Positions 51,950 through 61,974 of a stretch of DNA of 64,000 bases are shown one piece after another. The translations under genes were made by a program, and so were the position numbers. The DNA is from Alkalihalobacillus sp. LMS39. Lineage in GTDB: Bacteria > Bacillota > Bacilli > Bacillales > Bacillaceae_F. Numbering within the stretch: the stretch's first letter is position 1; every line of letters starts with the position of its first letter. The DNA lies in NCBI RefSeq assembly GCF_022812285.1, contig NZ_CP093300.1, positions 2,914,001 through 2,978,000 on the forward strand, read 5' to 3'. Below the pieces are notes generated by a model that saw only the letters and a program-made list of their open reading frames with translations, searched no databases and was not told the DNA's origin.

Positions 51950-53878
51950 TTACTTCTCCCACGTAAATTGAACAGGTAAAATTTCTTGAATGTCTTGTCC
52001 ATATAACTTCTGTTGTTCATCAAGCATCCAAATGTGAACCATTCCTTTATCATGTTGACTTCGAATTAATCGTCCTACCCCTTGACGAAGCCGGAGTAAC
52101 ATATAAGGCGTATCAACTTCAGCCATTGGATTTTGAACATGGTTTCTTTTGGCTTGGAATACAGGATCATTTGGCGGAAACGGTAAGGAGGCGATAACGA
52201 CCTGGCTTAATGATTCACCTGGTACATCCAATCCTTCCCATAAATGATAGGAACAAAGTACAGTTGCTTTTTCTTGTTGAAATTCTTTGACAGCTTGACT
52301 AATTTCACGGTCACCTTCATATAAAATCGTAAAATCCCAGCTCTCGGTATCTGCCCATCGTCGGAAATGACTCATTTCTTCAAATGAAGAAAATAAAACA
52401 AGAGTACTCCCACCATTTTGTCTTAATACCTGTCCTATTTCTTCCCATTTGTCCCGTTCTGTTGTTTCAATATGACCAGTTAACATCATTTGCTCTTTAT
52501 AATTAAATGGGGAATCAACAGTAAACGAAAGGAAATCAGGAATTCCAAGGCTTTTCGAAATATAATTAAAATCTCCAGCTTTAGATAATGTAGCTGACGA
52601 GAAGATAAAAGGAATCTGTTGTGAGAATACTTCTTTCTTTAACACATCTTCCACAAGTCTTGGCATAATGACAAATGTTGAACCCGAATCTGTGTTTTCC
52701 AACCAAAATATTCCTTCATCATCCTTTAACAAGATAGCTAAGCCATAAGAGAAAAATTCTAAATATTCCTCAATGATTTTCAAATGATATTCATCAATTG
52801 TAAACATTTCAGCATCAAATACGAGTTGTTCTAACAACTGTTGCACTTTTTCATTCATGTTTTGGACGAGACTAACCATTGCTTGTGACCGCGGCACTTC
52901 ATTCCGGTTCGACCCAATCGCTGGAACAGCTGTTTCAGTCAACAAATCAAACCACTCATCATGTAACATTAAAATGTCTTCAATTAAAAACAACGATTCT
53001 TCCCTTACATTTTGTTGGATATAGGCCGTAAGCATCGTTGTTAATGTTTCAGCGTGGAAACGGTATGTTAATCCTTTTTGTGCGGCAAATTCTAATACAT
53101 GCCCTTCATCGAAGACGACACAACTCGCTTCTGGAAGAAGAGTCAGCTGCCCTTCCCGCTTTCGTGATTCCTTTGTCCAAACATGTTCCATATAAAAATC
53201 ATGGGAACAAACAATTAAGTCCACACTTTCACGGTAATAGTTACGGTGTAACGTTTGACCACAGCGATGTCTCCAATCACATGTAGAGCATTGCTGCAGT
53301 GGGTCCCACGCCATTGACTCCCATTTCTCATTAGATACCCAAGGATACTCTTTTCGGTCCCCATATCGAGAAAAAGCGTTCATAGAGGCAGACGTATTAA
53401 AAACAAAGCTCGGTAGTTGCTCGTGTACTTGAATAATTTCATCCTCATCCGTTACATTCACTAACGTATCTAATTTTTTCACACAAACATACTGCTCACG
53501 TGCCTTCGCTAATCTCACATCTATTTTTAAGCCTAATGCTTTTTCAAGTTTTTCAATATCTCCGCCTTCTTTCACAATTTGCTCAATTAACGTTTCATCA
53601 GCACAGGAAATGATAGCTGGTTTTCTCATATAACGTGCATAACAAACAGCATATAGTAAATAAACAAATGTTTTACCCGTTCCAACACCCGCTTCGGCAA
53701 ACACAATGCTTTTCTCTTTAAATGCTTTTTCGATTTGAAATGCCATATAAATTTGTTCATCCCGCACTTCATATCCATGCTCTGGCAATATGTCATAGAA
53801 AACATCACCTATATAATCACCCAATTTATCAAAAAAGTGATCTGTTTTTCCTATTGAAAATGGAAGTTGATTTGTCAT
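51950..53878 (-). CDS. DinG/YoaA-family Fe-S helicase
   Basis: 642 residues, XPD-like SF2 helicase. Walker A GVGTGKT at 64-70, DEAH-box variant DEGH near 257, and four Cys (132, 197, 200, 206) that would hold a 4Fe-4S cluster, then motif VI RQGVGRLIR near 600. It likely unwinds damaged or recombination DNA. GAGGAGAAATG lies before the ATG. Longer DinG-like than E. coli YoaA but within family range. Confidence 0.9.
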   Translation of the reverse strand: MTNQLPFSIGKTDHFFDKLGDYIGDVFYDILPEHGYEVRDEQIYMAFQIEKAFKEKSIVFAEAGVGTGKTFVYLLYAVCYARYMRKPAIISCADETLIEQIVKEGGDIEKLEKALGLKIDVRLAKAREQYVCVKKLDTLVNVTDEDEIIQVHEQLPSFVFNTSASMNAFSRYGDRKEYPWVSNEKWESMAWDPLQQCSTCDWRHRCGQTLHRNYYRESVDLIVCSHDFYMEHVWTKESRKREGQLTLLPEASCVVFDEGHVLEFAAQKGLTYRFHAETLTTMLTAYIQQNVREESLFLIEDILMLHDEWFDLLTETAVPAIGSNRNEVPRSQAMVSLVQNMNEKVQQLLEQLVFDAEMFTIDEYHLKIIEEYLEFFSYGLAILLKDDEGIFWLENTDSGSTFVIMPRLVEDVLKKEVFSQQIPFIFSSATLSKAGDFNYISKSLGIPDFLSFTVDSPFNYKEQMMLTGHIETTERDKWEEIGQVLRQNGGSTLVLFSSFEEMSHFRRWADTESWDFTILYEGDREISQAVKEFQQEKATVLCSYHLWEGLDVPGESLSQVVIASLPFPPNDPVFQAKRNHVQNPMAEVDTPYMLLRLRQGVGRLIRSQHDKGMVHIWMLDEQQKLYGQDIQEILPVQFTWEK

Positions 53879-53975
53879 CTAACATTTCTCCTCTTTTTTT
53901 CCTGATGTGTCCATAAAGATTATCATACCAAAATCCTTTAGTAAGATGCTATGAAAACAACCTATAATACAAAAA

Positions 53976-54012
53976 AAAGATACATAAAAGGAATATCCTT
54001 TTATGCATCTAT
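53976..54012 (-). terminator. Histidine-kinase terminator
   Basis: AGATGCATAAAAGG / CCTTTTATGTATCT with T-run on the minus strand after the kinase stop. Confidence 0.85.
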
Positions 54013-54013
54013 A

Positions 54014-55426
54014 TTACAACTCTCTTTTTGGTAATGACACCGTAAATGTCGTACCGACCCCTTCTTTACTCGTAACATCAATGGTCCCGTTATGCAGTTC
54101 AACCACTTGTTTGACAATGGCAAGACCTAGTCCACTACCACCACTTTTGCTAGAGCGTGATTTATCTACACGGTAAAACCGTTCCCATATCAATGGTAAA
54201 TCTTGTTCAGGAATTCCTTTCCCTGTATCTTGAATCGAAATCAACACCTGATTTTCATTATCTGTCACATCAATGTCAATTTTTCCACCTGGATTCGTAT
54301 AACGAATGCTATTTTCTAATAAATTGATCATTGCTTGTCCCATTCGATGTTGGTCCAGTTGAACATGAATCGACTCTGCCTTCTTGTTTACTGCACATTG
54401 GAGCCCTTTTTCTTTTAACAATAATTGTCGACTTCCCACCATATCCATTAACCATGGAAGTAAAGCAGTATCTTCTTTTTTTAATTGAATTTGACCTTCT
54501 TCCAATTTCGTTAACTGAAACAAGTCACTAACGAGATGCTCCATTCTTGTGGCTTCATCATATATAACATGTAACGTCCGCTTTTTGGTCTCTTCATCAA
54601 GTTCATTTGTATCCTTTAAAATTGCAGAATAGCCTTTAATATACGTAATTGGTGTGCGTAAATCATGTGAAATGTTTGAAATAAATTGCTGCCTTGAATC
54701 CCGATATTCTTTTAACTGTTTTGTCATTAATTGAATATCTTGAGCCAATTGTCCTACTTCATCCTCTTGTTTAATCGATAATATTTTATCAAAATCTCCT
54801 TTTGCTATATGATGGGTCACCTCACCCATTTCAGTTAAAGGTTGCGAGATTTTATTTGTAATATATAACGTCAATAATAAACCGATGACAAACGTAATCG
54901 CTGCCATAAGCAGTAATAAAATTAGTAATTTATATTTCGTATATTCAAAAGGTTCTGTATCTTGGTCAATAAATAAATAGCCATGTGCTTGCCCATTCAC
55001 AACAATCGGTTGAAGCGCCCATGTATGTGGTATATGAAAGTTCACTGAATCCACTTCTTCTACAATCGGAAACTCATGTTGAGTTTGAATTTGTTCTCTT
55101 ACCCAGTTTCGATAGACATCAATCGAACCTTCTTCAATATGAGCAGATTTGACGACTACCGCTAATTCACGGTCAAACAAGGTGAGATGGACATCTTGTT
55201 TTTGTTCCATTAATAACACATGATTAATCGCTCTTAAGTCAAAATCATTTTCAATTACAGCTGCATGCGTCATAATTCGATGGGTTAAATTGTCTGTTAC
55301 ATTTTCACTATACAGTTCTTTCGCAATCATATAAGATGCATAGGTCATGATAGAAATAACTAAAAACATCAGTCCGACAACAATCCAAGTAATTTTAGTA
55401 GACAAACGCTTTTTCATTTTGTTCAT
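54014..55426 (-). CDS. Sensor histidine kinase (two TM, HAMP)
   Basis: 470 residues: TM1 (about 10-32), extracytoplasmic domain of about 120 residues, TM2 (about 170-190), HAMP, HisKA with His254 (ISNISHDLRTPITYIKGY) and HATPase (ENSIRYTNPGG, DTGKGIPEQ, GGSGLGLAIVKQ). Signal unknown. The ATG overlaps the response-regulator stop as ATGA, showing coupled translation. Confidence 0.92.
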   Translation of the reverse strand: MNKMKKRLSTKITWIVVGLMFLVISIMTYASYMIAKELYSENVTDNLTHRIMTHAAVIENDFDLRAINHVLLMEQKQDVHLTLFDRELAVVVKSAHIEEGSIDVYRNWVREQIQTQHEFPIVEEVDSVNFHIPHTWALQPIVVNGQAHGYLFIDQDTEPFEYTKYKLLILLLLMAAITFVIGLLLTLYITNKISQPLTEMGEVTHHIAKGDFDKILSIKQEDEVGQLAQDIQLMTKQLKEYRDSRQQFISNISHDLRTPITYIKGYSAILKDTNELDEETKKRTLHVIYDEATRMEHLVSDLFQLTKLEEGQIQLKKEDTALLPWLMDMVGSRQLLLKEKGLQCAVNKKAESIHVQLDQHRMGQAMINLLENSIRYTNPGGKIDIDVTDNENQVLISIQDTGKGIPEQDLPLIWERFYRVDKSRSSKSGGSGLGLAIVKQVVELHNGTIDVTSKEGVGTTFTVSLPKREL

Positions 55427-56124
55427 GATTCTTCTATCATTTGATATCCAATACCCCAAATCGTTTCGATGATTGCTTTTGGATAACCTGAAGACTTTAA
55501 TTTTTCACGAATGTTTTTTATATGAGCGTCAACTGTACGTTGATCGCCTTCATAAAAATCATCCCACTCTAATTCTAATAAATGTTCCCGACTAAAAACT
55601 CTCCCTGGGTTTGTCGCCAACCGAATGAGCAAATTCAGCTCTTTTTTCGTTAAAGGAATGGCTTCGTTTAAATAACTGACTTTCGCTTTATTTGGATAAA
55701 ACATCAAATCATGAATGTGAAAAGAGTCAGGGCTAGTCTCCACCTTACGCTTCGTTCGACGAAGAACAGCCTCTACTCTAGCGACTAATTCTTTTGGCTC
55801 AAATGGTTTTACAATATAATCATCTCCACCTAGCTGAAGGCCAGATACAATTTTTTCCGAATCTCCAAGAGCTGTTAATAAAATAACAGGTAAGTCTTCA
55901 TCAATGTCCTGCCTAATTTCTTTTAATACGTCAAACCCATCCATTCCAGGCATCATAATATCAAGCAATACAAGGTCAAACGTCGATTCCATTAGAATAT
56001 GAATTGCTTCTTCTCCTGAAGCTGCTTCTTGTACGAGAAACTGATGCGGTTGTAAACAAATAGTTAAGAGCGTCCGCATTTCCTGTTCATCATCTACAAC
56101 TAGTATTCGTTTGGTTTCCATCAT
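55423..56124 (-). CDS. OmpR-family response regulator
   Basis: 233 residues: receiver with Asp11/Asp12 and phospho-acceptor Asp55 (LVLLDIMMPGMDG), Thr in ILLTALGD and Lys in IVKPFEPKEL, then a winged helix (PLTKKELNLLIRLATNPGRV, GDQRTVDAHIKNIREKL). It is phosphorylated by the kinase encoded next. Start 56124 follows GGAGG by five bases. Target genes unknown. Confidence 0.93.
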   Translation of the reverse strand: MMETKRILVVDDEQEMRTLLTICLQPHQFLVQEAASGEEAIHILMESTFDLVLLDIMMPGMDGFDVLKEIRQDIDEDLPVILLTALGDSEKIVSGLQLGGDDYIVKPFEPKELVARVEAVLRRTKRKVETSPDSFHIHDLMFYPNKAKVSYLNEAIPLTKKELNLLIRLATNPGRVFSREHLLELEWDDFYEGDQRTVDAHIKNIREKLKSSGYPKAIIETIWGIGYQMIEES

Positions 56125-56136
56125 GTTTTCCTCCAT

Positions 56137-56463
56137 TTATCGAGTTGATTCCGATTGTAATCAATGAGTTATATCACATTAACAGGTCTCTATCCCTATT
56201 TATATCGTAAAATGACCGTTCAAAAAAACTAGTAAATTTCATCCTTTTCACCCTTTATTTTTCCTTAATCAAATCATAACCTTAAATTATGAAAAAATGA
56301 TGAAAAAAGTTTGAAGATATAAAGTAGAAGCAACTGTGTAAATCGACCTAACCGAACGATGTTTCCCTATTTATTTCAGATTAAATGTTGCTATTTATCT
56401 ATTAGTTTTATACTATTATTTTAACAGACTTTTTAGATAAAATTCGACGATATGAGGGTAATC
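56137..56463. promoter_or_regulatory. Divergent control region, response regulator / RsbU-like gene
   Basis: 327 bp. Plus strand: TGTTGC, 17 bases, TATACT near 56385-56413 is a fair promoter for the RsbU-like gene. Two T/A-rich runs but no hairpin. The minus-strand promoter is not clear. Confidence 0.4.
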
Positions 56464-58116
56464 ATGATTAGAAAAATAAAAAAACTCGTAGAAAGTTTCT
56501 CAAGCACAACTTTATTTTCATCCAAGACTGAAGAAATTAATCGCTTATTAGAATTATATGAGATGAATATCGTCGAAAGTACAACTGACAAAGAGCTTGA
56601 CCAATTGACAGAGCTTGTCGCTAAAATTTTTCACACCCCCATCGCAATCGTTACGTTAATGACAGAAGAAAAACTATTGTACAAGTCCTGTTTTGGATTG
56701 GACATGCAGGAATCACCACGAAACACAACTGTTTGTCAGTATATTATCGCATCTAAGGACCATCTGCTAGTAGAAGATTTACAAAAGGATAAGCGGTTTG
56801 CTGACAATCCTACCGTAAACACAAACGGTTTTCGCTTTTACGTAGGCGTTCCACTAAAAACAAACAATGGGAACGTAATTGGAACACTTTGTTTACTTGA
56901 TTACATTCCTCGTGAATTTTCGAATGAAGAGTTAGACATTTTACAAACTTTTTCCGAAATGGCAGCTCGTATTATTGAAAAAAGAAGTGATTTACTTATC
57001 CATGCCGAATTAGAGTCAAAACTTATGGACATAAATAGTAAATACTTAAGTGTTATTAATCATGTTAGAGATGTTGTATTTCAAACGAACTTAGTTGGTG
57101 AGTGGACATTTTTAAATCCTTCGTGGGAAGAGATTATGGGTTACACAGTTGAAGAGACGATTGGCACTTCATCACTACAATACGTATACCACGAAGACAA
57201 AGCAAATTGTATCGAATTGTTTACTCCTGTTTTTAAAGGAGAGATAGCAAAACTCGACTCAATTTGTCGGTTTGTCCGAAAAAATGGGACAAGAAAATGG
57301 ATTCGTGTTTCGAGCTCTAAGACATACTCACCCGACGGAGAAGTTGTCGGGGTCAGCGGGACTTTATCAGACATTACCAATATTGTGGAACTTGAAACAG
57401 AAAAACAAAAAGATCTTGAACTTGCAAAAAAAGTTCAATTGTCAGTCATTAGTGACCCTATTTTAAACGAAAACATCAAAGTCAATTGTGAATATTACTC
57501 CTCTTCTGACCTATCAGGTGATATGTACTATTCTGTTCAAATTGACAAATCCAAATATGGCGTTATTTTAATTGATGTGATGGGCCATGGAATTGCTTCT
57601 TCTTTAATTAGCATGTCTATTCGCTCTTTGTTGCGCGGATTAATCATTAAAGTGCAAGACCCGATTATTGTGTATGAAGAATTAAACAAGCATATTCAAT
57701 TTCTTCTTCCAAAAACAAGTACTATCATTAGTTATTTTACTGCGATATACTTAATCATTGATACGGAGTTAAAAACAGTAGAATATATTAATGCAGGACA
57801 TCCAGTTGGACTTATGGTTACAGATAACAAAGTATTCGAATTAAATAAAGGAAGCCTTCCTATTGGATTAATGGAATCTCCTCCTTTACAAAAAGGAATA
57901 CTGTCTTACGAAAACAAAGCTAATATTATTTTATATACAGATGGATTGTCTGAAATTGACAATATTCACAATTCAAAAGAATTTTTATTGGGCTGCAATC
58001 AACAATACAAAACAAAAGAAAACAAAGAAAATCTTGCGGCATATATAATTCATTCTTGTAACCTACCAGAGAAATTACCCGATGATTTATGTATCATTTC
58101 TATAGAGTTAACGTAA
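56464..58116 (+). CDS. RsbU/RsbP-like PP2C phosphatase with GAF and PAS
   Basis: 550 residues: GAF (about 35-170; MTEEKLLYKSCFGLDMQ, CLLDYIPREF), PAS (about 190-312; HVRDVVFQTNLVGEWTFLNP), SpoIIE/PP2C (about 330-545) with metal-site Asp in SSDLSGDMYY, LIDVMGHGIASSL and YTDGLSEI. It would dephosphorylate the STAS antagonist encoded at 58578. ATG 56464 follows GAGGG. It senses a small-molecule or light/redox-type signal through GAF/PAS; ligand unknown. Confidence 0.9.
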   Translation: MIRKIKKLVESFSSTTLFSSKTEEINRLLELYEMNIVESTTDKELDQLTELVAKIFHTPIAIVTLMTEEKLLYKSCFGLDMQESPRNTTVCQYIIASKDHLLVEDLQKDKRFADNPTVNTNGFRFYVGVPLKTNNGNVIGTLCLLDYIPREFSNEELDILQTFSEMAARIIEKRSDLLIHAELESKLMDINSKYLSVINHVRDVVFQTNLVGEWTFLNPSWEEIMGYTVEETIGTSSLQYVYHEDKANCIELFTPVFKGEIAKLDSICRFVRKNGTRKWIRVSSSKTYSPDGEVVGVSGTLSDITNIVELETEKQKDLELAKKVQLSVISDPILNENIKVNCEYYSSSDLSGDMYYSVQIDKSKYGVILIDVMGHGIASSLISMSIRSLLRGLIIKVQDPIIVYEELNKHIQFLLPKTSTIISYFTAIYLIIDTELKTVEYINAGHPVGLMVTDNKVFELNKGSLPIGLMESPPLQKGILSYENKANIILYTDGLSEIDNIHNSKEFLLGCNQQYKTKENKENLAAYIIHSCNLPEKLPDDLCIISIELT

Positions 58117-58150
58117 ACGCCAATACTTGAATAAGGAGTTTGTAAATACT

Positions 58151-58573
58151 ATGAGCAAAGAGTTAGATATCGAATTAACGTTCACCCCAGTAACTATGGA
58201 TATCGACATCATTATGTCCGAAGTATCATCAAAACTAACCGAAATTACATTTTCATGCACAGAAGAATTTTGTTTTGCAATCCGTGAGGCACTGATCAAC
58301 AGTATTGAAGCGTGCAAAGGATTAGATCAACAAAATCAAATGATTTTTATTCATTTACAATATACTGACGGCACTGCTATCGCAGAAATTTCAGACTTAG
58401 GCAAACCGTTCGATGAATCTCGTTTAAATTACTCTAAAGAAATGTCATTTGAAGATGTATTACACGAAGAAGATGGCCGAGGCTTTTTATTTATTGAGCT
58501 ATTCACAGATGATTTTTATTTCACACAAAACTATGAAGGATTAAAGACTTTTGTTTTAAAAAGGAAGGGATAA
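58151..58573 (+). CDS. RsbW-like serine kinase / anti-sigma-type switch protein
   Basis: 140 residues, GHKL ATPase of the SpoIIAB/RsbW group: N-box FAIREALINSIEACKG, G1 ISDLGKPFD and G2 DGRGFLFIELFTDDF. It would phosphorylate the STAS protein and sequester a partner. AAGGAG lies 12 bases before the ATG, so spacing is long. No sigma factor gene follows, so its target is elsewhere or non-sigma. Confidence 0.88.
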   Translation: MSKELDIELTFTPVTMDIDIIMSEVSSKLTEITFSCTEEFCFAIREALINSIEACKGLDQQNQMIFIHLQYTDGTAIAEISDLGKPFDESRLNYSKEMSFEDVLHEEDGRGFLFIELFTDDFYFTQNYEGLKTFVLKRKG

Positions 58574-58577
58574 ACTA

Positions 58578-58928
58578 ATGGAGAAAGCTACTGTAACAAT
58601 AGAAAAAACAAGTAACACGGACAATTATATTCTTGTAAACATTACGGGACAGCTTGTATATGACAGTGTTGAATCTATCCGCCAAACCTTTACTTCAATT
58701 ACAGAAAAAGCTGACCATTATATTCTTTCGATTAGTGAAGTGACAACAATCGATAGTACAGGAATTGGTGCACTTGTAACTTTTGCGAAGACGTTTGGAG
58801 AAAATAATTCAGCTATCGTTTGCAATAATCCAAAAATCACAAAATTACTTCATATCGCCCGTTTAGAGTTGCTGTTTCCCATCGTAGAATCTGTAGAAGA
58901 AGCAAAAACTGCGATGACAAGTAAATAA
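58578..58928 (+). CDS. STAS anti-anti-sigma factor (RsbV-like)
   Basis: 116 residues, single STAS domain. ISEVTTIDSTGIGALV holds the phosphorylation Ser60 in D-S-T-G-I-G. The unphosphorylated form would bind the RsbW-like kinase. AAAGGAAGGG precedes the ATG, four bases after the kinase stop, so the three genes form one operon. Confidence 0.9.
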   Translation: MEKATVTIEKTSNTDNYILVNITGQLVYDSVESIRQTFTSITEKADHYILSISEVTTIDSTGIGALVTFAKTFGENNSAIVCNNPKITKLLHIARLELLFPIVESVEEAKTAMTSK

Positions 58929-58949
58929 GAAACTAACATGAAATATTAG

Positions 58950-58985
58950 AAAAAACAAAAGGTTAATGGGCCTTTTGTTTTTTTT
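58950..58985 (+). terminator. Rsb-like module terminator
   Basis: AACAAAAGG-ttaatgg-GCCTTTTGTT followed by a long T-run. Confidence 0.88.
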
Positions 58986-59025
58986 ATAAGCAGGAAGCGA
59001 CTCGCCTCCTGCGGGCTAAAGAGGA

Positions 59026-59072
59026 AAGACTACTGAATAAGGAAGGTTTTCCCTTTTTTCAGTAGTCTCTAT
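59026..59072 (-). terminator. Chemoreceptor (BMP-linked) terminator
   Basis: AGACTACTGA / TCAGTAGTCT with a 20-base loop; T-rich on the minus strand next to the stop. Confidence 0.65.
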
Positions 59073-59077
59073 AAACC

Positions 59078-60727
59078 TTACATTTTAAATTTCGATAGTT
59101 GTTGATTTAGTTCCTCTGTCATTTGATTTAAGAGAACGACTTTATCAGAGATTTTTTCAAACGAATGCAACTGGTCAGTCGATGATGCTGATATTTCTTC
59201 TGTTCCGGCAGCTGACTGTTCCGTAACCGCACTTATACTTTCCACATTCGCAAGAACACTCTGTGATTTTTCTTGCAAATGTGATAAACCTAATGCTACT
59301 TCATGTACTTGATTCGTAATGGCTTTAACTTTCTCATCAATCGTTTCAAACGCTGATAATGTTAAGTCCATTGCTGATCTTTGACTTGAAACAATTGCAT
59401 TACTTTGATCAATAGAAGATGTAATGTCGCTCATTCCCTCATTTAACTTGGAAACCATCGTAAAAATTTGTTTTGTCGCTTGGTTCGATTCTTCTGCTAA
59501 TTTTCGTACCTCATTTGCTACCACGGCAAATCCACGACCTTGTTCACCTGCCCTTGCTGCTTCAATACTTGCATTTAACGATAAAAGATTTGTCTGTTCT
59601 GAAATATCTGCTACGAACGATGCCATTTTTTCAATTTCAGTGAAGTATTGTTTGAATGTTTGCGTAGACGTTTTTATTAATTCACTAGCTTCAATGTTTT
59701 GGGCTAATAGCTTTTCTTGCGTTTCAATATTACTCTTCCCATGTTCAATAGAAGTAAGAGCCTCTTCTGTCATTGAAGTAGATGTATGTGAATCTTGTAA
59801 GCTACGAATTAGTGTATCATTCATATCGTGAATTAATCCAACAGCATCTGCAAGATCATTGGATATGCTTTGTGAGCCATTTGCCAATTCATCTGTCGAT
59901 AATGCAACTTGTTTTGTTACTTCTTCCAAATACTGATTATCTTTTTCGATTTCATTAGAAGTACTACTTACACGATAACTCACATCGTTAACTGAATGAA
60001 CAATGGCTTGTAAATTTTCAACCATTTTCTTAAACGCATTTGTGAGTACGCCTACTTCATCTTTACTTTTTGAAGCTTGTACACGAATAGACAATTCGCC
60101 GTTAGCTAACGCTTGCGCTTGATTTGCTAATGTAACAAGCGGTTTTGTCATTTTTCGAATTAAAAATAAATTTACTCCAATAGCTCCAATTAAAAGGACA
60201 ACACTAAAAATAACTGCAGTTGTAATCACTTGGGTAATATTTCGTTGTAATTCGTTTGTTAACATTTCATAATTCAAATTCGCTTCTAAGTTTAATAAGT
60301 AAATATCATTTAACACGCCTGATGCTCGGATTGACTGCCTTTGAATATTGGATAGTTGGTTCGCTTCAAATGCTTGAAGCACTTCTTCTTCAAGCTTAAT
60401 AAATTTCGATTCAATTACAGTTAATCGCTGTTGTTCCCCTTCTGTCTTGACGATGTCATTTAAAAAGGAAATCTCCTCTTTTGTCCGTGCTATACTATCG
60501 ATTGCACCTGCTTCGTTAGCAGCAGAAGGATTAAAAGCATAGTTATTTAATGCTTGCTTTGTACTCATGACGTTCGCTTCTAGATCTTTTCCTGAAATGA
60601 GTACAGGGACATAATGACTATTTGAGGTTTGTATACTCAGCATATTTACAATAATAAACCCAACCATACATAATGAAAGTAAAATTCCACTTAACGAGGT
60701 TAGTAATATCTTTTGTCCTAATTTCAC
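59078..60727 (-). CDS. Methyl-accepting chemotaxis protein linked to a BMP binding protein
   Basis: 549 residues from a GTG start after AGAAGGGA. TM1 (about 7-29), a compact extracytoplasmic helical domain, TM2 (about 168-190), HAMP and signalling tip [21 protein letters not shown] with [15 protein letters not shown]. It is 22 bp after the BMP lipoprotein, so that protein may present its ligand to this receptor. That coupling is inferred from gene order. Confidence 0.9.
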   Translation of the reverse strand: MKLGQKILLTSLSGILLSLCMVGFIIVNMLSIQTSNSHYVPVLISGKDLEANVMSTKQALNNYAFNPSAANEAGAIDSIARTKEEISFLNDIVKTEGEQQRLTVIESKFIKLEEEVLQAFEANQLSNIQRQSIRASGVLNDIYLLNLEANLNYEMLTNELQRNITQVITTAVIFSVVLLIGAIGVNLFLIRKMTKPLVTLANQAQALANGELSIRVQASKSKDEVGVLTNAFKKMVENLQAIVHSVNDVSYRVSSTSNEIEKDNQYLEEVTKQVALSTDELANGSQSISNDLADAVGLIHDMNDTLIRSLQDSHTSTSMTEEALTSIEHGKSNIETQEKLLAQNIEASELIKTSTQTFKQYFTEIEKMASFVADISEQTNLLSLNASIEAARAGEQGRGFAVVANEVRKLAEESNQATKQIFTMVSKLNEGMSDITSSIDQSNAIVSSQRSAMDLTLSAFETIDEKVKAITNQVHEVALGLSHLQEKSQSVLANVESISAVTEQSAAGTEEISASSTDQLHSFEKISDKVVLLNQMTEELNQQLSKFKM

Positions 60728-60749
60728 TTGTAGTTAGTCCCTTCTATTT

Positions 60750-61733
60750 TTACTTTTTTTCCTCAATCATGTTCATTCTTAATTGTTCTAGCTGTGCTTC
60801 TTCTTCTTTTGATAACGATGTGACACGAATAGGCGCTAACCCTACTCCGTTTTCGGTTAATCCCATTTCAATATGCCGTTCTGTAAGTTGTTTTTCTTCA
60901 ACAAAAGAAGCAATCGTTAAATATATCGCCACATCAATGTTTTTTAGCATAGATGTAATAACAGCCTTTTCACCAAGAAAATATTGGTCACTATCAACCC
61001 CAATCGCATATATTCCTTGTCGTTGGGCCTCTTCGATCATACCTACTCCTGTAAAACCAGCTGCTGCGTATAATACATCAGCGTCTTGGTCAATCATGTC
61101 ATTGGCAATTTCTTTTCCTAATTCATCATTTCCAAAATCATTCGCATATTCAACTACTACCGTTGCCTCTGGATTGATTGCCTTTACTCCTTTTGTAAAA
61201 CCGTGCTCAAACTTGTGAATGAGCGGCACATCCGCCCCTCCAATAAAACCTACTGTATTTGTCGATGTTTTCATACCGGCAACAATACCGGCTAAATAAC
61301 TTCCTTCATCTTCTTTAAATGTCAAAGATGTAATATTTGGTAACTCTGATATATCGTCAACTAACAAAAAGTTGACATCAGGAAACTCAGCTGCGATTGT
61401 TTCTATATCTTCTTTTACTAGAAATCCTAGTCCAATGACTAAATCGTTATCAGCTTGTGCGAGTTCCCGTAATCCAACAGCATAATCACCTGTTTCCTCT
61501 AGTTCACGATAATCAAAAATAATGCCAAGCTCATCCCTTGCTCGTTCTAAGCCAAAAAAGGCCGCATCACTAAATGATTGATCTCCCAGACCAACATCTG
61601 ACAACATAATGCCAATTTTGATCTTATCGTCTATTGTTACACCACTTTGCTCGGCGTTTGTCGAACACCCGGCAAGAAGCACGATTAGCAATAAAGATAG
61701 AAATTTTAATTTAAAAGTTTTGTTATTGTACAT
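60750..61733 (-). CDS. BMP-family (PnrA-like) substrate-binding lipoprotein
   Basis: 327 residues. Lipobox LLAGCS (Cys about 23); then KIGIMLSDVGLGDQSFSDAA, LVIGLGFLV, EDEGSYLAGIVAGM and IGGADVPLIHKFEHGFTKGV, the BMP (PF02608) pattern of nucleoside-binding proteins. No ABC ATPase or permease is near. AAGGAG precedes the ATG. Co-transcribed with the chemoreceptor. Confidence 0.85.
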   Translation of the reverse strand: MYNNKTFKLKFLSLLLIVLLAGCSTNAEQSGVTIDDKIKIGIMLSDVGLGDQSFSDAAFFGLERARDELGIIFDYRELEETGDYAVGLRELAQADNDLVIGLGFLVKEDIETIAAEFPDVNFLLVDDISELPNITSLTFKEDEGSYLAGIVAGMKTSTNTVGFIGGADVPLIHKFEHGFTKGVKAINPEATVVVEYANDFGNDELGKEIANDMIDQDADVLYAAAGFTGVGMIEEAQRQGIYAIGVDSDQYFLGEKAVITSMLKNIDVAIYLTIASFVEEKQLTERHIEMGLTENGVGLAPIRVTSLSKEEEAQLEQLRMNMIEEKK

Positions 61734-61784
61734 TTTACTCTTAGCTCCTTCGTACTATTTTTTTAAGTAGTATTTTACTATTCT

Positions 61785-61885
61785 ACCTGTTTACCAAGAA
61801 AAAATATAGTTCTAAAGGAATAGTTTTTATTTTTTGAACATTTTATTATTTACCATTGAATCGTTTACCAATGTTGGTAAATATT
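61785..61885 (-). promoter_or_regulatory. Operator-like repeats before the BMP-chemoreceptor operon
   Basis: A perfect 18-bp palindrome TTTACCAA-TG-TTGGTAAA (61864-61881) plus half-sites TTTACCAT near 61850 and TTTACCAAG near 61790. Spread over the promoter side of a minus-strand operon, they look like sites for one dimeric regulator. Confidence 0.6.
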
Positions 61886-61932
61886 CCATTACGCTCTTTG
61901 CATGAAATTCAGTAGCCTCGGCAAAAAAACAT

Positions 61933-61973
61933 AAAAAGGTCATATGAAATCATTGATTTCATATGACCTTTTC
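61933..61973 (-). terminator. LtaS-family gene terminator
   Basis: AAAAGGTCATATGAAA / TTTCATATGACCTTTT, long perfect stem with T-rich ends directly after the stop. Confidence 0.93.
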
Positions 61974-61974
61974 C

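Noticed and set aside
56340-56365. ACCGAACGAT also found near the paaX promoter
   Set aside because: A 10-base match between two 64-kb-scale sequences is expected by chance; no inverted arrangement here.
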